64,000 nt of DNA from Ciborinia camelliae (Eukaryota; Ascomycota; Leotiomycetes; Helotiales; Sclerotiniaceae): assembly GCA_025890175.1 (NCBI GenBank), contig JANPYM010000010.1, forward strand, positions 124,001 to 188,000, in the 5' to 3' direction. The notes beneath the pieces were generated by a model. It was not told the DNA's origin. It searched no databases and saw only the letters and a list, made by a program, of their open reading frames with translations. Shown piece by piece: positions 1 to 11,740 of the stretch (its first letter is position 1; each line of letters opens with the position of its first letter). The position numbers and the translations under genes are program-made.

Positions 1-253
1 AGGTGAGAGGTGAAGAGGGGAGAGGTGGAGAGGGGGGGTGGGAAGAGGGGGGACGGGGGAAAGGGTAAAGGGTAAAGGAGCTGTGAATAGGCCAAGGAAT
101 TGCGAGTATTTAAAAATTCCAATATAAAGCAATTGATAGATAGAAAGTTCGACGAGTCACGATTAAAATGGCAAACTTTTCTAAATACAAAAAGCCCTAT
201 TTGATCCATACATGTGATATCTATTTATTTATACAGTTAATAAATAATTTCTC
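1..253. other. Spacer, no gene seen
   Basis: The first 60 bases are a purine-rich G/A tract, followed by AT-rich DNA. No coding frame with a recognisable domain is present. Confidence 0.6.
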
Positions 254-656
254 CAGGGTTGGGCAAAGGGTAGGGTATACCCGGGGTAACCCGGGGTAAA
301 AACCCGGCGGATGACCACCCTACTCCCCTTCCACAGGGTAGGGTAACCACCATGTGAAATGCTCGGGGTACCCGCGGGTATATCATGTGATCGTCTAATA
401 TAATCATCCAAAGTTTGAAAGGGGGGAAGTGAAAAAAAGATAAGGATTAGGGTTAGGGTTGATATTTGAAAAATGAAAAATGAAAAAATGGAAAGTAAAT
501 GTAGAATTGGGAATAGCTTCAACTTTTTAGACGAAAGTATTAGACGATCACATGATATATACCCGCGAGTACCCTGAATACCCGCGGGTTTTATAGGGTA
601 ACCACCCCGTAGAATCCAGCAGGGTAGGGTAAACCACCCGGAGGTGCCCAACCCTG
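254..656. mobile_element. hAT-type MITE (non-autonomous DNA transposon)
   Basis: The element begins CAGGGTTGGGCA (254-265) and ends with its exact reverse complement TGCCCAACCCTG (645-656). It is flanked on both sides by the same octamer AATTTCTC (246-253 and 657-664). An 8-bp target duplication with CAGGG termini is the hallmark of the hAT superfamily. The similarity between the two ends continues imperfectly inward for roughly 120-150 bp, including a shared CGCGGGTATAT and CATGTGATCGTCTAATA segment near 378-400 and 538-570, so the element could fold back on itself. About 400 bp long with no transposase, it must depend on a transposase encoded elsewhere. The centre holds GGATTAGGGTTAGGGTT (about 444-460), which resembles telomere repeats but is only two units. 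The open frame across the element is a by-product of the repeats. Confidence 0.88.
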
Positions 657-664
657 AATTTCTC

Positions 665-1445
665 TGGCATTTTCTGGATTATGGAATTACTCGGTGAGCA
701 GTACGCAGTTCGCTAGGATATATCATTATATTATCCATATGCCATATATATTTCAAAGGATCAATAAATACCTAGGTACCATATGTATAATACGTAAACC
801 CTATACTTAACATAAATATCTATCTTCTATCATTTATATATAAACTTGACGATACTGATAAAAAAGTCTCTAGAGAACAAGGTAATCTTACAAAACGATA
901 GACTAAATTAGGTTAGATTAGATAGAATCAGAATACAGCATATTAGTGATGCATAAACTTCATCTAGTCCATAGTATTAATATCAACAAGTTTCTGAAGA
1001 GAGATTTTATGGAAATCTTATAAGTGATTATATGATACCGAAAATAGATAGATAGATAAGTACCTAGGTATAAATCGTTATTTTGGAGGCGCTTCCTCCC
1101 ACTATGTTTTGTTAGGGGTGTGGAATTGAAGATATATTGGAGAGATCCATTATTTTGTATGGGTTTTGAGGTTGGAATAGATTGGTAGGCATATTTGAAT
1201 AGGAATTGATACCGTATTAGCCCCTATCTAATACGCGAGTCAAAATTGAAATACACTTAGAGTTGAGTGAAGATATCCATGGAGTGAAAGATAGGTTGTC
1301 TTTCCTTGCCTACTAGAATTAATCTCGCCCGGAAAATGAGGGGGATAAATCTCGATGAAAAACCACATCAGTAGAGGCGTAGAATCATTGCTAAATGTAT
1401 CTGCAGCTCCAAATACCCATTCGGTATTGATGTTAGAACGCTGGA
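665..1445. other. AT-rich spacer, no gene seen
   Basis: AT-rich sequence between the two MITEs with many in-frame stops. It contains CCTAGGTACC-like words (about 770 and 1063) that recur across the window. Confidence 0.6.
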
Positions 1446-1447
1446 TA

Positions 1448-1937
1448 CAGTACTAGACAATGGAAAAAAGCCGAAACATACAAACACACCAAAAAAAGCG
1501 ATTTTTCAACCTTTTCAATTAAATATATTTCTTTAATTATTCTATCGATTTATTTCAAATTTTATATATTTATAATTATTTATATTATAATCAATTAAAA
1601 ATTAGCAAAATATTTTTAATAACTTTTTTCAACTTAAACCAATTGATTAAAATTGATTAATTTTAAAAGTTCAAATTTTTAATGTTTTTGTTAGCGATTT
1701 TTAACATTTTTAGAATTTTTGAAAATTTTCGATTTTAATCTTAATTTTCAAGATCAATTAAATTTTTAAAAATAAATTTTTTTATTTTTATTCAATTTAA
1801 TATAAAAATGAATATATATTCGAAATTTTAAATTGATTTATCAAAGCATTATATAAATATTTGAAAATGAAAAGGTTGAAAAATGACGATTTTTGATGTG
1901 TTTTGGTGTTTAGGCTCTTTTCCATTATGGGTCACTG
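1448..1937. mobile_element. Tc1/mariner-type MITE, very AT-rich
   Basis: An inverted repeat of about 75 bp brackets this 490-bp segment. The left end starts TA-CAGTAC and the right end finishes GTCACTG-TA, so the TA dinucleotides at 1446-1447 and 1938-1939 fit the TA target duplication of Tc1/mariner elements. Inside the ends, the left strand carries AATGGAAAA, AGCC, AAACA and ATTTTTCAACCTTTTCA. The reverse complement of the right end shows the same words in the same order. The interior is almost pure A/T with no coding capacity. Either the element is naturally AT-rich or it was mutated by RIP; this cannot be decided from one copy. Confidence 0.75.
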
Positions 1938-1939
1938 TA

Positions 1940-4250
1940 TAATATTTAGCAACTTAAAGTTACAGATAATGTCTTCTGTGGTCTCTAAAACTTATAATTA
2001 TATAAGTGATATTGCCAAATTGTACGATTACTATATAGTATGCTTGAGGATTTTTGGACTTTAGTTAAATGATTAGTTGTATGAAAGGATCGGATGGATG
2101 ATTGAATAGATGCATTCAATGGGTGGAGGGATGGAGGTAATGGGGATGGAATCATAAGGTGGTAGGTTGTAGGTAGGCGGTTAGTAAGTTCTGGGATGAA
2201 TGCGATGTTTAATAAAGTAATATAGTGAAGGGGAGATAGAGGGCTGAGGGATATTTTGAGTGGTGAGTTCAGGATTCGGGATTAGGCAATGGGGATGGGG
2301 AATGGGAAATGGAACTGCGAGAGAAACTTGATGGATGCGGAGGGGTGAATGAATGTATGTATTTATGTAGTTGAATGCAATATACATCTTAATAGAAAAA
2401 ATGATGCATGGCAAAAAGAAAACATTAGGGATTGAGAGCTGAAATGAATTCATATAGCTACTTACCTATGAATGTAGTGTGTGTTCTCCTACAGCAGCGA
2501 AAACCCCAGCCAATGAGTATATCGTCCTGTACTTAAGAATAGAAATATCAGATCTATATATTTCTCAATGATACAACATAAAATGCAGAGATTAAAATAC
2601 ATTATTTATTAAAGCTTCCTACAGTAACTTAACCGCTGAAACTTGAGTTGGGTGACTACATGATAATTGCTTGAATTTATATAAGTAGATGTATAGAGAA
2701 GAAGCATAGATATCTTGCTTCACCATAAAGGACAATGGATTTATGGCATATGGTGTTAGTATTTGTGTTAGTACAATGATGGCGCATATTGAGGTCATAG
2801 TACAGTGGTTTGTATATATAAAAGAGAGATAAGACTACTTTTATAGATTTTGCTCAAAACTGGCATTTATAAGGATATAGGTGGGTATACCTAGTGACGG
2901 AAATATTGGAATCCAAATTGAAATGCTTTAGATTCCGAAGTAAATCCTCACTGTTTTTTAATATAGCTAGCTACTAGCTAGCTGGAGGAGATCATAAAAG
3001 AAGCCCGGAAGCTCGGAAGCTGGAATGCTAGAAAGCTAAAAAGATAGGAAACTAGGAAGCGGTGATACGAGGGGAGGAAATTGACTGATTGGATCTGCAG
3101 ATTGTGATTTGAGGTTTTGTTTTGAAAAGATAGAAGGCCGAAATACTCATAGGAGATATTAGGATAGCGATATTGCTGATAATGCCCTGAGTGATACGTG
3201 TGGTGTAGTCGGTAGCTTTTTCATATAGTGAGTATGCAGGATTTCCCTCCATTATTTTGGTTATTGCTAGTTAGAGTATGCATTGAAGCGATTTAAAGAT
3301 ATAAATAAGGTAAAGATACGAGATGTTAAGTCTGACAGTATTGAGAGAGCAGAAAATATCTTGCAGGTGAGTATAGGTGAGGGTAGAATGTATATGAGAC
3401 TTATTCATAATGAAGATAAAGTTTAGAAAATTAAAACCAGAAACTCGTACATCTGCAGGATTGAAAAAGCCTCTCTTCAACACAACATTCAACCTAGAAA
3501 CTCATCCGAAAGGCATTAAAGATACAATACATAGATAGAAAATTAACCAAATTTATACATAGGACAGAATCCGGGATGGAATAATATGACTTCGTTTTTC
3601 TATTGTATTGTAAAGTGGAAAGTGCAATTTTAGAGTAAGAAGTCCACTTTATTGGAAAATGATCAGAAATTTTTAGGTACCACTTTCCAAAGCTCATATA
3701 TTTACTCAATAACTTCCCCTAAGTATTTGTAAACTTAATTATCAGATAGAGAAGTACGTAAATTATCAATATATTTAATATTTAAGAAGAAATAATGAGG
3801 AGTTATTTTTTGAGATCGCTGCGAACTGAAAGGTTGGATTTGGTGGTTGAGAAATAGAGGGTTCTAGTGATGAAAGGTTGATGATTACTGGTTTCTTACA
3901 CATCTAAGAAATTTTATTGCCACTTTTTAGAAGTATATCATGACGGCCCAATCGGTTTATATCTTTTGAAAATATAAATTGGAGTGGTTTCGAAATGAAA
4001 AGTACAGGTTTGAAGTTTCTAAGGTTAGAGAGGGTTGGGCATGTTCTTTAAGAGCCCGCGGGAATTTTTTATGTATGCCAAGAAGATCCAGGGTTCATCA
4101 AAAATTCATTGCATGTGAGGTTCCAATATGCCATATCATCAGTTGAATGTTGTGATTAATTGAAAAAATAAAATTATCCAAAGCCTCGTCTACAAGATTG
4201 AAAAATAGATAAAATATTGCTCTATCATATATTAAACATAAAATAAAACA
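1940..4250. other. Gene-poor AT-rich spacer
   Basis: No convincing coding region. Around 2965-3060 there is a degenerate GGAAGCT / CTAGCTAG micro-repeat. At 4029-4057 a short GGGTTGGGCA ... CCCGCGGG stretch recalls the end of the hAT element at 254 and may be a decayed fragment of one. Confidence 0.5.
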
Positions 4251-4253
4251 TTG

Positions 4254-5010
4254 TTGATTTTATATCATATTTCAAAGTGAAATTTGACCAAATATTTTGG
4301 CGATGTTTATCAGAATTGATGTTGGAAATTTTTACATAGGTATATTTGAACCATTAAAACACCCCATCTTCACTTAAACACCAAGATTGATTGAAATCAC
4401 TATATCGTTTGTCAACCAATTGATACTTATATAAATACGTAAAGTTTTCTATGATCTCAAAAATGTGTCAATAATATTAGTTAAATTTATTTATATCATA
4501 TTTTGAACTTGAAGTTGAAATGTGGTTGATTTTTGGACAGAAGTTTTTAGCGATATTCTTGATATTAAGCCCCTATTTCTTGCATATGCAGTCTGAACCA
4601 TTAAACCACTTCACTTCATTTTGACTTCAAAGTTATAATCAATTAAAGCTACTTCATTATTTCAAAACATAAATTGTGGGATTAAAAGATACATTATTAC
4701 TTTCCTATAAGAACAATAAAGGGGTAATACTTTGTAATTGATTTTATATCGTATTTTAAACCGGAAAGTAAAGTTGTGGAAGTTTGGTTTGGCGATGTGA
4801 TGCGATGCGATTTATGATCCCCCGAACTGCTATGTGTTAATGGAATCAAAAGTTGATGATAATGTTTCTATGAAAATGTATGTAGCTGGTCAAAAGAGTG
4901 AAAATAAAATTATTAGGCTAGATATGGATATGGGAGGAAAGGGGGAGATCGATATGTACAGTAGTTGATTTTATATCGTACTCCGGAATCAAAAGAGTCG
5001 ACTTATTTCG
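4254..5010. repeat. Diverged tandem repeat, about 235-bp period
   Basis: The signature TTGATTTTATATC(A/G)TA or a close variant recurs at about 4254, 4486, 4738 and 4965, giving intervals near 232, 252 and 227 bp. Units 1 to 3 carry a GCGAT box 45-70 bp later. Units 1 and 2 also share TGAACCATTAAA followed by CACTT. Copies are strongly diverged and AT-rich. No open frame is conserved between units. Confidence 0.55.
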
Positions 5011-5999
5011 ACTTCCTGGGTGTAGAGACTAAAAGGAAGCAAAATATAAAATTCTATCAAGATACTGGAGAGTAATATTATATTGAGGAGGCGAATTAAT
5101 ACCGTATTTTGCCGTCAAAAGTGGAATTTTGATGTGTTGAAGGCAGTAGTTTTGACGATGAGATGTACTTCCATTGTAGAGCTTAAGAATTTGGTGAATC
5201 ATTCCTTCCTTCCTATCAATCTGCGACTCCATCGCTCTGGTCTTAGGTACATGAGATCAAGAGCTCATATTGAAGATTAGCATCATTAATCGTTCCCGGG
5301 AGTAATTAGAATGGCACGAAAAGGAATCCTAATGATTGCCTCACCTGCAATATAGCACAGATTGGATCCCCAACCCGGGCCAGGGATTTTTTTATTTCTT
5401 ATAACTACAATACTTCATGCCATAGAAGTATAAATCAGAACTTGAAAATAAGATAAAAGAAATAAGGAAATACAAGAAATAAGGAAATAAAAGAAACAAT
5501 ACGATCCATCTGTATCCATCTGTATCCATCTATATGTGGGAAGTATAGGGTCCGAATGCTTGTAGGAATCGTAGCGTAGCCGCACACGCGCGACGCTAAG
5601 CTACTTACGTACATAGGAACCGGAAGCGCTCCGCGCTTCAACACAACCTTTGATTTCCACGTCCCCATTTTTTTTCTGTTTTATATATGTAATCCCGAAA
5701 ATAAATACAGATTCTCAAATGAATGAATAAAAGAAATGAAATAGACTCGAAACCTAAACATAGATAGATGAATTTTTGGACTACTGTCACGATGCTCATA
5801 CATCGAGGGTGAGATATACTGTACGACATGGTATCGAATCGTTATTCGTGCTCGCCGAGTTGAAAGTTTCCTCGAACTGCTATGATCGATGGTTGAAAAG
5901 GTAAAGGCGATTGGAAAGTCCATTCTAAGAAAGCCCCAGAAGTTAGTTTATGCTGAACAATCTTTATATACAGAGGACACTTACCAGAGAAACTTCCGA
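5011..5999. other. Spacer downstream of the RING gene
   Basis: No recognised gene. The 5490-5530 stretch has a short ATCTGTATCC repeat. The segment nearest 6000 is the likely 3' flank of the minus-strand RING gene. Confidence 0.5.
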
Positions 6000-7625
6000 T
6001 TAACGAATGTCTTTCTTAATGAGGCGTCCCTTGATAGTCTTGATTCCTCGCTGGATGGACTGCGCGATTCTTCTGCCAGCTCTTCTGAACAGGTTGCGGT
6101 TGGGAGCTTGATTGGCATGAATTGGAGTTCCATCCTCCCCATTAACCTCAACTACGCTGATCTGAACGGGGTGTTCTTGGGCCAATTGAGACAAAGGAAG
6201 ATGTAGCTGGGAAGTTGTATGATGCATCATGACGTCATTTATAGGATGTTCATACTCCTCAATTTCATCATCAATTTCAGTTGGCTGGTGAGCTGAAAAA
6301 AGGGATCTCAAATTGCCCCTTGACATTCTTCGTCGCACCCTTTGAGAGCGTGTGAGAGGCAAAGCTGCGCGAGCTCCAACGACGGGAGTTTGACCTCTTG
6401 CATCAAGCTCAACTGGTGCAGTAGTTACGAGTGGATTGTTCACCGCGGTATTGGTCTCTTGGACCATCTCATTTTGTTCCTCCGGTTGAGCAGTTCCGAG
6501 AGAATTTCCACTATCGGATACTACAGACTCAGCAATCTGTTGGGTCTCTCCATGAAGAGATGATACAGCGGATTCTTCATCTTCGGCAATGTCTGGCAAA
6601 CTATTTAAATCTCTAGAAGATAGCCCTCTATAGTGATAATACCGCATAATTTGCTGTTGATCATGTCCTAAAGTCTGAAGCTCCCCTACAACAGAAATCA
6701 ATGCTTGCTCTGATGAAGAAGTTCCTGTTGCATTCACGTCATCTGCATCTGCACCATTTGCATTTGCAGTCATCTCTGGCGCATTTGCGTCAGGTGCACC
6801 ATCAGTGATCGGTTGTACGGTTGAAACAAGTGCCTCCCCATCATTCACAAGAGGTGATGGTGAATCTGAGCCAAGTGAGCTCTCTCTATTGCTGGCCTGG
6901 GCGTTGAGAGAGCTCTCATCCCCATTGCTGGCCTGGGCAGACTGCGGAGCCAATATATTTCGTCCTGGGAAGAGATTGTCCGTAGCATTTTGTCTTGTCA
7001 ATGGAGGTCTGTTGCTCGTAGCCTGGGCAGACTGCGGAGCCAATACATTTCGTCCTGGGAAGAGATTATCCGTAGCATTTTGTCTTATCAATGGAGGTCT
7101 GTTGCTCGTAGCCTGGGCAGACTGCGGAGCCAATACATTTCGTCCTGGGAAGAGATTATCCGTAGCATTTTGTCTTATCAATGGAGGTCTGTTGCTCGTA
7201 GCCTGGGCAGACTGCGGAGCCAATACATTTCGTCCTGGAAAGAGATTGTCCGTAGCATTTCGTCTTATCAATGGAGGCCTGTTTTGAGGAACGTGGTGGT
7301 AAGTCATGCGCGTTCCATTCTCATCGAAAGAATGAAGCACAGTGATAGAAGTTCTGCACAAAGGACAGGCCGAACCCTCCCGACCAAGATAATTAATCAT
7401 GCAACACCAGTGAAAAGTGTGTCCACATTGGAGGGTTGTGGTATAGGGAGCAGGCCTCAAGCAGGTTGTACAGTGCGGTGAGGAACTTTGTCTCCCATAA
7501 AGACGTCCCAAGCATATCGCACATCTCTCAGGGCCGGGGTGTTCGCGGGGCAGTGGTTCTTGGGTGAGCGAAGGTCCGTTTAGATTGGAAGATTCTCCGG
7601 CGGTGACATGCTGTAATGAACTCAT
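6000..7625 (-). CDS. RING-H2 zinc-finger protein with internal 30-residue repeats (probable E3 ubiquitin ligase)
   Basis: A single 541-residue frame starts at 7625. Residues 35-90 form a RING finger with ligands C35, C38, C67, H69, H72, C75, C87 and C90; the signature CGHTFHWCCMINYL sits in the centre. An extra Cys pair (C52, C55) lies in the long first loop. RING-H2 proteins generally recruit an E2 enzyme and transfer ubiquitin; the substrate here is unknown. After the finger come four near-identical 30-residue repeats (NRPPLIRQNATDNLFPGRN and following), then an acidic, Ser/Thr/Gln-rich, apparently disordered region and a basic C-terminus rich in Arg and Lys. No membrane segment is seen. 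The gene stands alone, with long spacers on both sides. Coding is very likely; no specific orthologue is recognised, and a 3' intron cannot be excluded. Confidence 0.85.
   Translation of the reverse strand: MSSLQHVTAGESSNLNGPSLTQEPLPREHPGPERCAICLGRLYGRQSSSPHCTTCLRPAPYTTTLQCGHTFHWCCMINYLGREGSACPLCRTSITVLHSFDENGTRMTYHHVPQNRPPLIRRNATDNLFPGRNVLAPQSAQATSNRPPLIRQNATDNLFPGRNVLAPQSAQATSNRPPLIRQNATDNLFPGRNVLAPQSAQATSNRPPLTRQNATDNLFPGRNILAPQSAQASNGDESSLNAQASNRESSLGSDSPSPLVNDGEALVSTVQPITDGAPDANAPEMTANANGADADDVNATGTSSSEQALISVVGELQTLGHDQQQIMRYYHYRGLSSRDLNSLPDIAEDEESAVSSLHGETQQIAESVVSDSGNSLGTAQPEEQNEMVQETNTAVNNPLVTTAPVELDARGQTPVVGARAALPLTRSQRVRRRMSRGNLRSLFSAHQPTEIDDEIEEYEHPINDVMMHHTTSQLHLPLSQLAQEHPVQISVVEVNGEDGTPIHANQAPNRNLFRRAGRRIAQSIQRGIKTIKGRLIKKDIR
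6931..7285 (-). repeat. 90-bp in-frame tandem repeat inside the RING gene
   Basis: The word GCCTGGGCAGACTGCGGAG recurs at about 6932, 7021, 7111 and 7201, exactly 90 bp apart. The units differ at only a few bases. Each unit encodes 30 residues, so copy-number change would keep the frame. Confidence 0.92.
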
Positions 7626-10600
7626 GTTTCAGCGTAGGATGTCTATCACTAGTGTTTGATAGAGATAGTGATGATTCTTCTAGGAGACTATTAACGCTGT
7701 GTATAAAACTTCCCGAGACTTCTACTTACCAGCAACGGTTCTTGCGACAAAGTTCTCCGACTGTGTGGATAGGTACGTCGATTGGACAAATTGTCTCACT
7801 GAATCAAGGATGTTTTGTCGAATTGCACGGAAAAGGTATCTATTTCTTTGAAATAGAAGAAGATTTGATCCAATAAGGAAATCTTCCTAAATTGAAATGA
7901 CCATATATTCCTGTGCACTTCTGGGCTGTAAATGAAGTGGAATGGTGAAGAAGGGAGGGGGGAGAAATCGGTGCATGTGGGATTTGAACTACTAATTATG
8001 AACTTGGTCTAGAGGACTGCAAAGCTTTGGTCGGTGGAAATGACACTATGACATGGTTCGCCTGGACTGTTCTTTTACTGAAAAGATACAAGAAGATAGA
8101 AAAGACATTCGATCTACTACTGATCGACAATGGTTTATGTTGAAGCAGAACGAGTGATCACACCTAACGCACTGGATATTTTCCGTAAAAGTGATGTATA
8201 CACTTGAAAATTGGCCGGAGATATATCCTATGAGGACAGTTTCATGAAAAATAATTGGCTATAAAGGTTCCACTACATTCTAGATGGATGAATTCACACG
8301 CTTGATCCCAAGATCGGCCTACTGCGTGGTGGGATATTTCCAAGGTGTGAGAACTTGCAACTTATTATTTGGGTACCTAGGAAACTGGGTAACTAGCAAT
8401 ATCTTAACAAGTTTGCTTGGCACTAGTGTTGAGTGCAACTGAATGATATATGTTTCTGGCCAAAATCTTGGAAACTTTTATGTATGATGTTACAAAAGTT
8501 GGAAGTTTTTCTCCATAATTTAGAGACGAATTTAGTTTATGACTAGCTAAAAAATAAGCCTTCTTGTAAAGCTTGGCCCAAATTTCCCAAAAGAGTACGG
8601 GACAACAGTAGTTGTTCCATTTCTCGGATGATTTTTCTGAAATTTGGATAGTATATAGAATAAGTCATCTTGTACATATACGTGTTAGCCTTGCGTAAAT
8701 TGAAGTTGTTTTGATTAAGTTATTGTGATTTGAAAACTGGAATGTCATTCTGTGAGGTTGGTTCTTTGACTCCTGAGTACCGAGATTTAGTATCGGATTT
8801 TCCCTCGTATATTCGGACCATCACGCTCGGACGTCCATGTTAGATTGATGATCTCTAACAAGTTGCTAGATCCGCGGCATTAGTGTTACCTCGACTATAC
8901 ATGCAGAAAAAAGGGGAGGCACCACATCAGATTGAAGATACCAATAGATAGCGAAAATTGTAAAAATTATCAATTCCTAACAACAGTAGAATTTGAAGAG
9001 TCAATAAACCCTTTTTTAATCTATAGTAAAATATCCATGATTAATTATTCAAGTAGGAAAGTTACAGAACGGGGTTTAGGTTGTTTGTTAGGTCTCTAGC
9101 AGGATCATATTGAGTGCGTCTTAACTATTCGTAGTTAAGGCGGCGGACTTCTTGAGAGTCTACGGTTTTCTCGACTAGGAGCGTAAGGCGTCATGTGACA
9201 ACGAAACCTAAAGTTCGCAGGGACCCTCAACTATGTCATAGACCCAGGCCAGAGGAAATAAATTCGATGGATTCTACTATCTTCCTCCTCAACCAGGTGG
9301 AACAATTATTGAGTTTGAAGCCAGGAAGATCACTTGAATTACCCGAAAGAAATAACACTTTGTGCTTCAATTTTGGGATTTTTATCCCTCTCCAAGTTAT
9401 TCTAAAATCATCGTGGAACACTGAAAAGAACTTCAAAATGATCGCATTAATCAACTCACTTGTGCGCTTTTTAAAAATTATACAGAAGTTAAGATCTGAT
9501 GGATTTCCATTCTGATTTACAACAAGATGTATTGCAAATTAGTATTAACAGGCTTTAGACTTCAGAAGACAATCTTGCTAAGCATTTCGCTTAGATATCG
9601 AGCCTTGGCGGATGGGTTAGGGGGTAGACCGGAATTGGTTTTTGATCCACGAACTTAATAATGATCTACACTTCCAAGTCCTAGGGCAAGATCACGGACT
9701 CAACGTTAAGAACGTTTATTGCCAAGATTTCAGCAGTAGACTAACCATTAGTCTTTATAAAAGCTTGAATTTTCCAAGAATTAGTAAAAAGTATCCCAAA
9801 ACTTGGATTTACTTTAACCCCAAGCTAAACACTACATGAACAGTATCTTCCCGCCTTCCTTTCCAGAGGTTTGATATGGTTTTTCTCCGTCTATTAAGTT
9901 TTAATTGTAATTCTAAGCAAAGCATTCACGAAATCATTCTGAAGATTTCTTATATATAAAAGGAAAGAAGCATCCAAACAGGAAGGTAAAGCGACTAGGG
10001 GCTTGATCGGAGATCTGTTGTTATCATCTCGATGGTATTGGTACAATTGACCAACTATGATGTATGGAAAGTATATTATTATTATTAAATCGAGTGTATG
10101 ATTCACGGTGCAACCGTGTGAGAAGTTATCGGGTTGAGATATGCAATATCATTATATCAAGACTACACCAGTCACTGCATACTAGGTAGATAGATGGGCC
10201 TAGATCTTGATCATCGTGAGAAATACTAGACTTTGCTATGACATTGTATTCCAAATCATAGCGTATATACTATATATATATATACAGCTTTTTCTTCCCT
10301 TAATGGAAATTCAAGCACGCTATTGGATTGGGGTCCTTTTCTTCTTTTAACCTTCCCGCCGACCCCCGACAATACCCGGGTCGCAAAGTATACTTGCAAA
10401 CATGAAGATATACTTTATATTTCTTTTCTTCTTTTGTCACGTAAATGCCCTCAAAAAATTGTTTGGGGAAATTAACAGAATATTTTCAAAATGGTACTTT
10501 CAAGATACCTTTCAAACGATGTCAAATTATCAAAATTTCGATCATTCTATTTGTTTGGTTAGCTGCCAGCTGGAAGAAAATTTCACTGGCCTGCTTATAA

Positions 10601-11740
10601 TATTCAAAATCTTCAACAAATGGACTTACACTAGTAGTTAACTAGTAGTTGAGTTTATTATTCGATTCTTGATCCACCCATCTGATCCTTTGAGCATCTG
10701 AATCACACCAAGATTAAGGTTTGAGCTAAACCTGATCTGATTGAATGCAAGAAATTTGGCAGTTACGTACATGCTTTATTGCGAAGATCCATGGATAGTC
10801 AAGATGGTAAGAGCACTTGAGGATATGCGCCACTAAGCCAAGTTCTGTTATTTTCGGCTTGCTCGGGGCAGCCTGAATGGATACCTTATATTTGCAATGG
10901 CGTACGATCAAGTTATCACATTACATACATAAGGGTGGATGAGGGGACGCAGCGTTGGGAGCCCGGGATTGCACTATCCCCAATCTCAGACTAGGTATCA
11001 TATGAACTTAAGTAAGGTCTTTGACGTATTGCCCAAACGTCGCGCTATGGAATCTTTAGATATCCATTCTTTATTTTCAGAGCAGGGGGTCGGAATGTTA
11101 TTTGATCTACGTGGACGAGATTCCAAAGGGTCGGATCTGCTCGATCCTATCTGTGAATACGTAGGAGGCCGGGGCTTTAAGTTAGCTAGATTGGAGATCC
11201 AAGTTGCAAGGATAGAGATGGATTAGCAAGAGATGTGCGAGAGACAAGGGAGAGGGAAGGAAGTGAGCAGGAATAAGAGAAGAGAAGGGAAGAACAGAAA
11301 AGAGAAGAGAGAGAGGAAAGAACAAGTATAGATCTAGCTAGGATAAAGAAAAGTAGTCAGCTATCATATGTAGGTAGACAAAAGAGAAAAATGGAGCAGA
11401 GTAAAGCGGCGCAAAGCAGTATAGAATATCCCAATTATTAAATATATGTATGCAGAAGTTAGCTGCATAAACTGTCTAAAAAGAATAACAATCAAGTCAA
11501 AGCATGCAATTATCTGTAAGTGTATATGTATATTCTAATTGGGTATCTAAAACAATTAAGACATTGGAAATTCCTTGTATGGCTCGATGCATAGCAAAAT
11601 ATAACTCAATGCGTAGCAAACATAAGCATCATCCTCTCGAGTTCAAATCTCTGCGCAACTGCCATTGTCCCTCCCCATTGATCACAATTATTTACAAATC
11701 TGCGTCCCTATTCTCCCCAATTCCTAGTCTCACTCCCCAT
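7626..11740. other. Long spacer, no convincing gene
   Basis: Several frames of 60-100 codons occur, but none shows a domain, conserved motif or convincing splice structure. A perfect 8-bp hairpin with a TTCG loop lies at 9120-9139. An AT dinucleotide run is at about 10270-10282. The part next to sld2 (11230-11740) is purine-rich, then pyrimidine-rich. Confidence 0.5.
9120..9139. other. Perfect hairpin with TTCG tetraloop
   Basis: CTTAACTA, TTCG, TAGTTAAG: an 8-bp stem closed by a UUCG-class tetraloop. No T-run or adjacent gene links it to a function. Confidence 0.5.

Noticed and set aside
444..460. TTAGGG-like repeat suggesting a telomere
   Set aside because: Only two units, located inside the hAT MITE; no array and no chromosome end.
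4029..4057. Second hAT element
   Set aside because: Only a partial GGGTTGGGCA and a nearby CCCGCGGG; no opposite end or target duplication found.
6805..7481. Plus-strand open frames across the RING gene
   Set aside because: Mirror images of the 90-bp repeat on the wrong strand; the minus strand encodes a full RING domain.
7985..8005. tRNA-like T-arm (TTCAAATCCCAC on the minus strand)
   Set aside because: The stem partner bases do not pair and no acceptor or anticodon arm can be placed.
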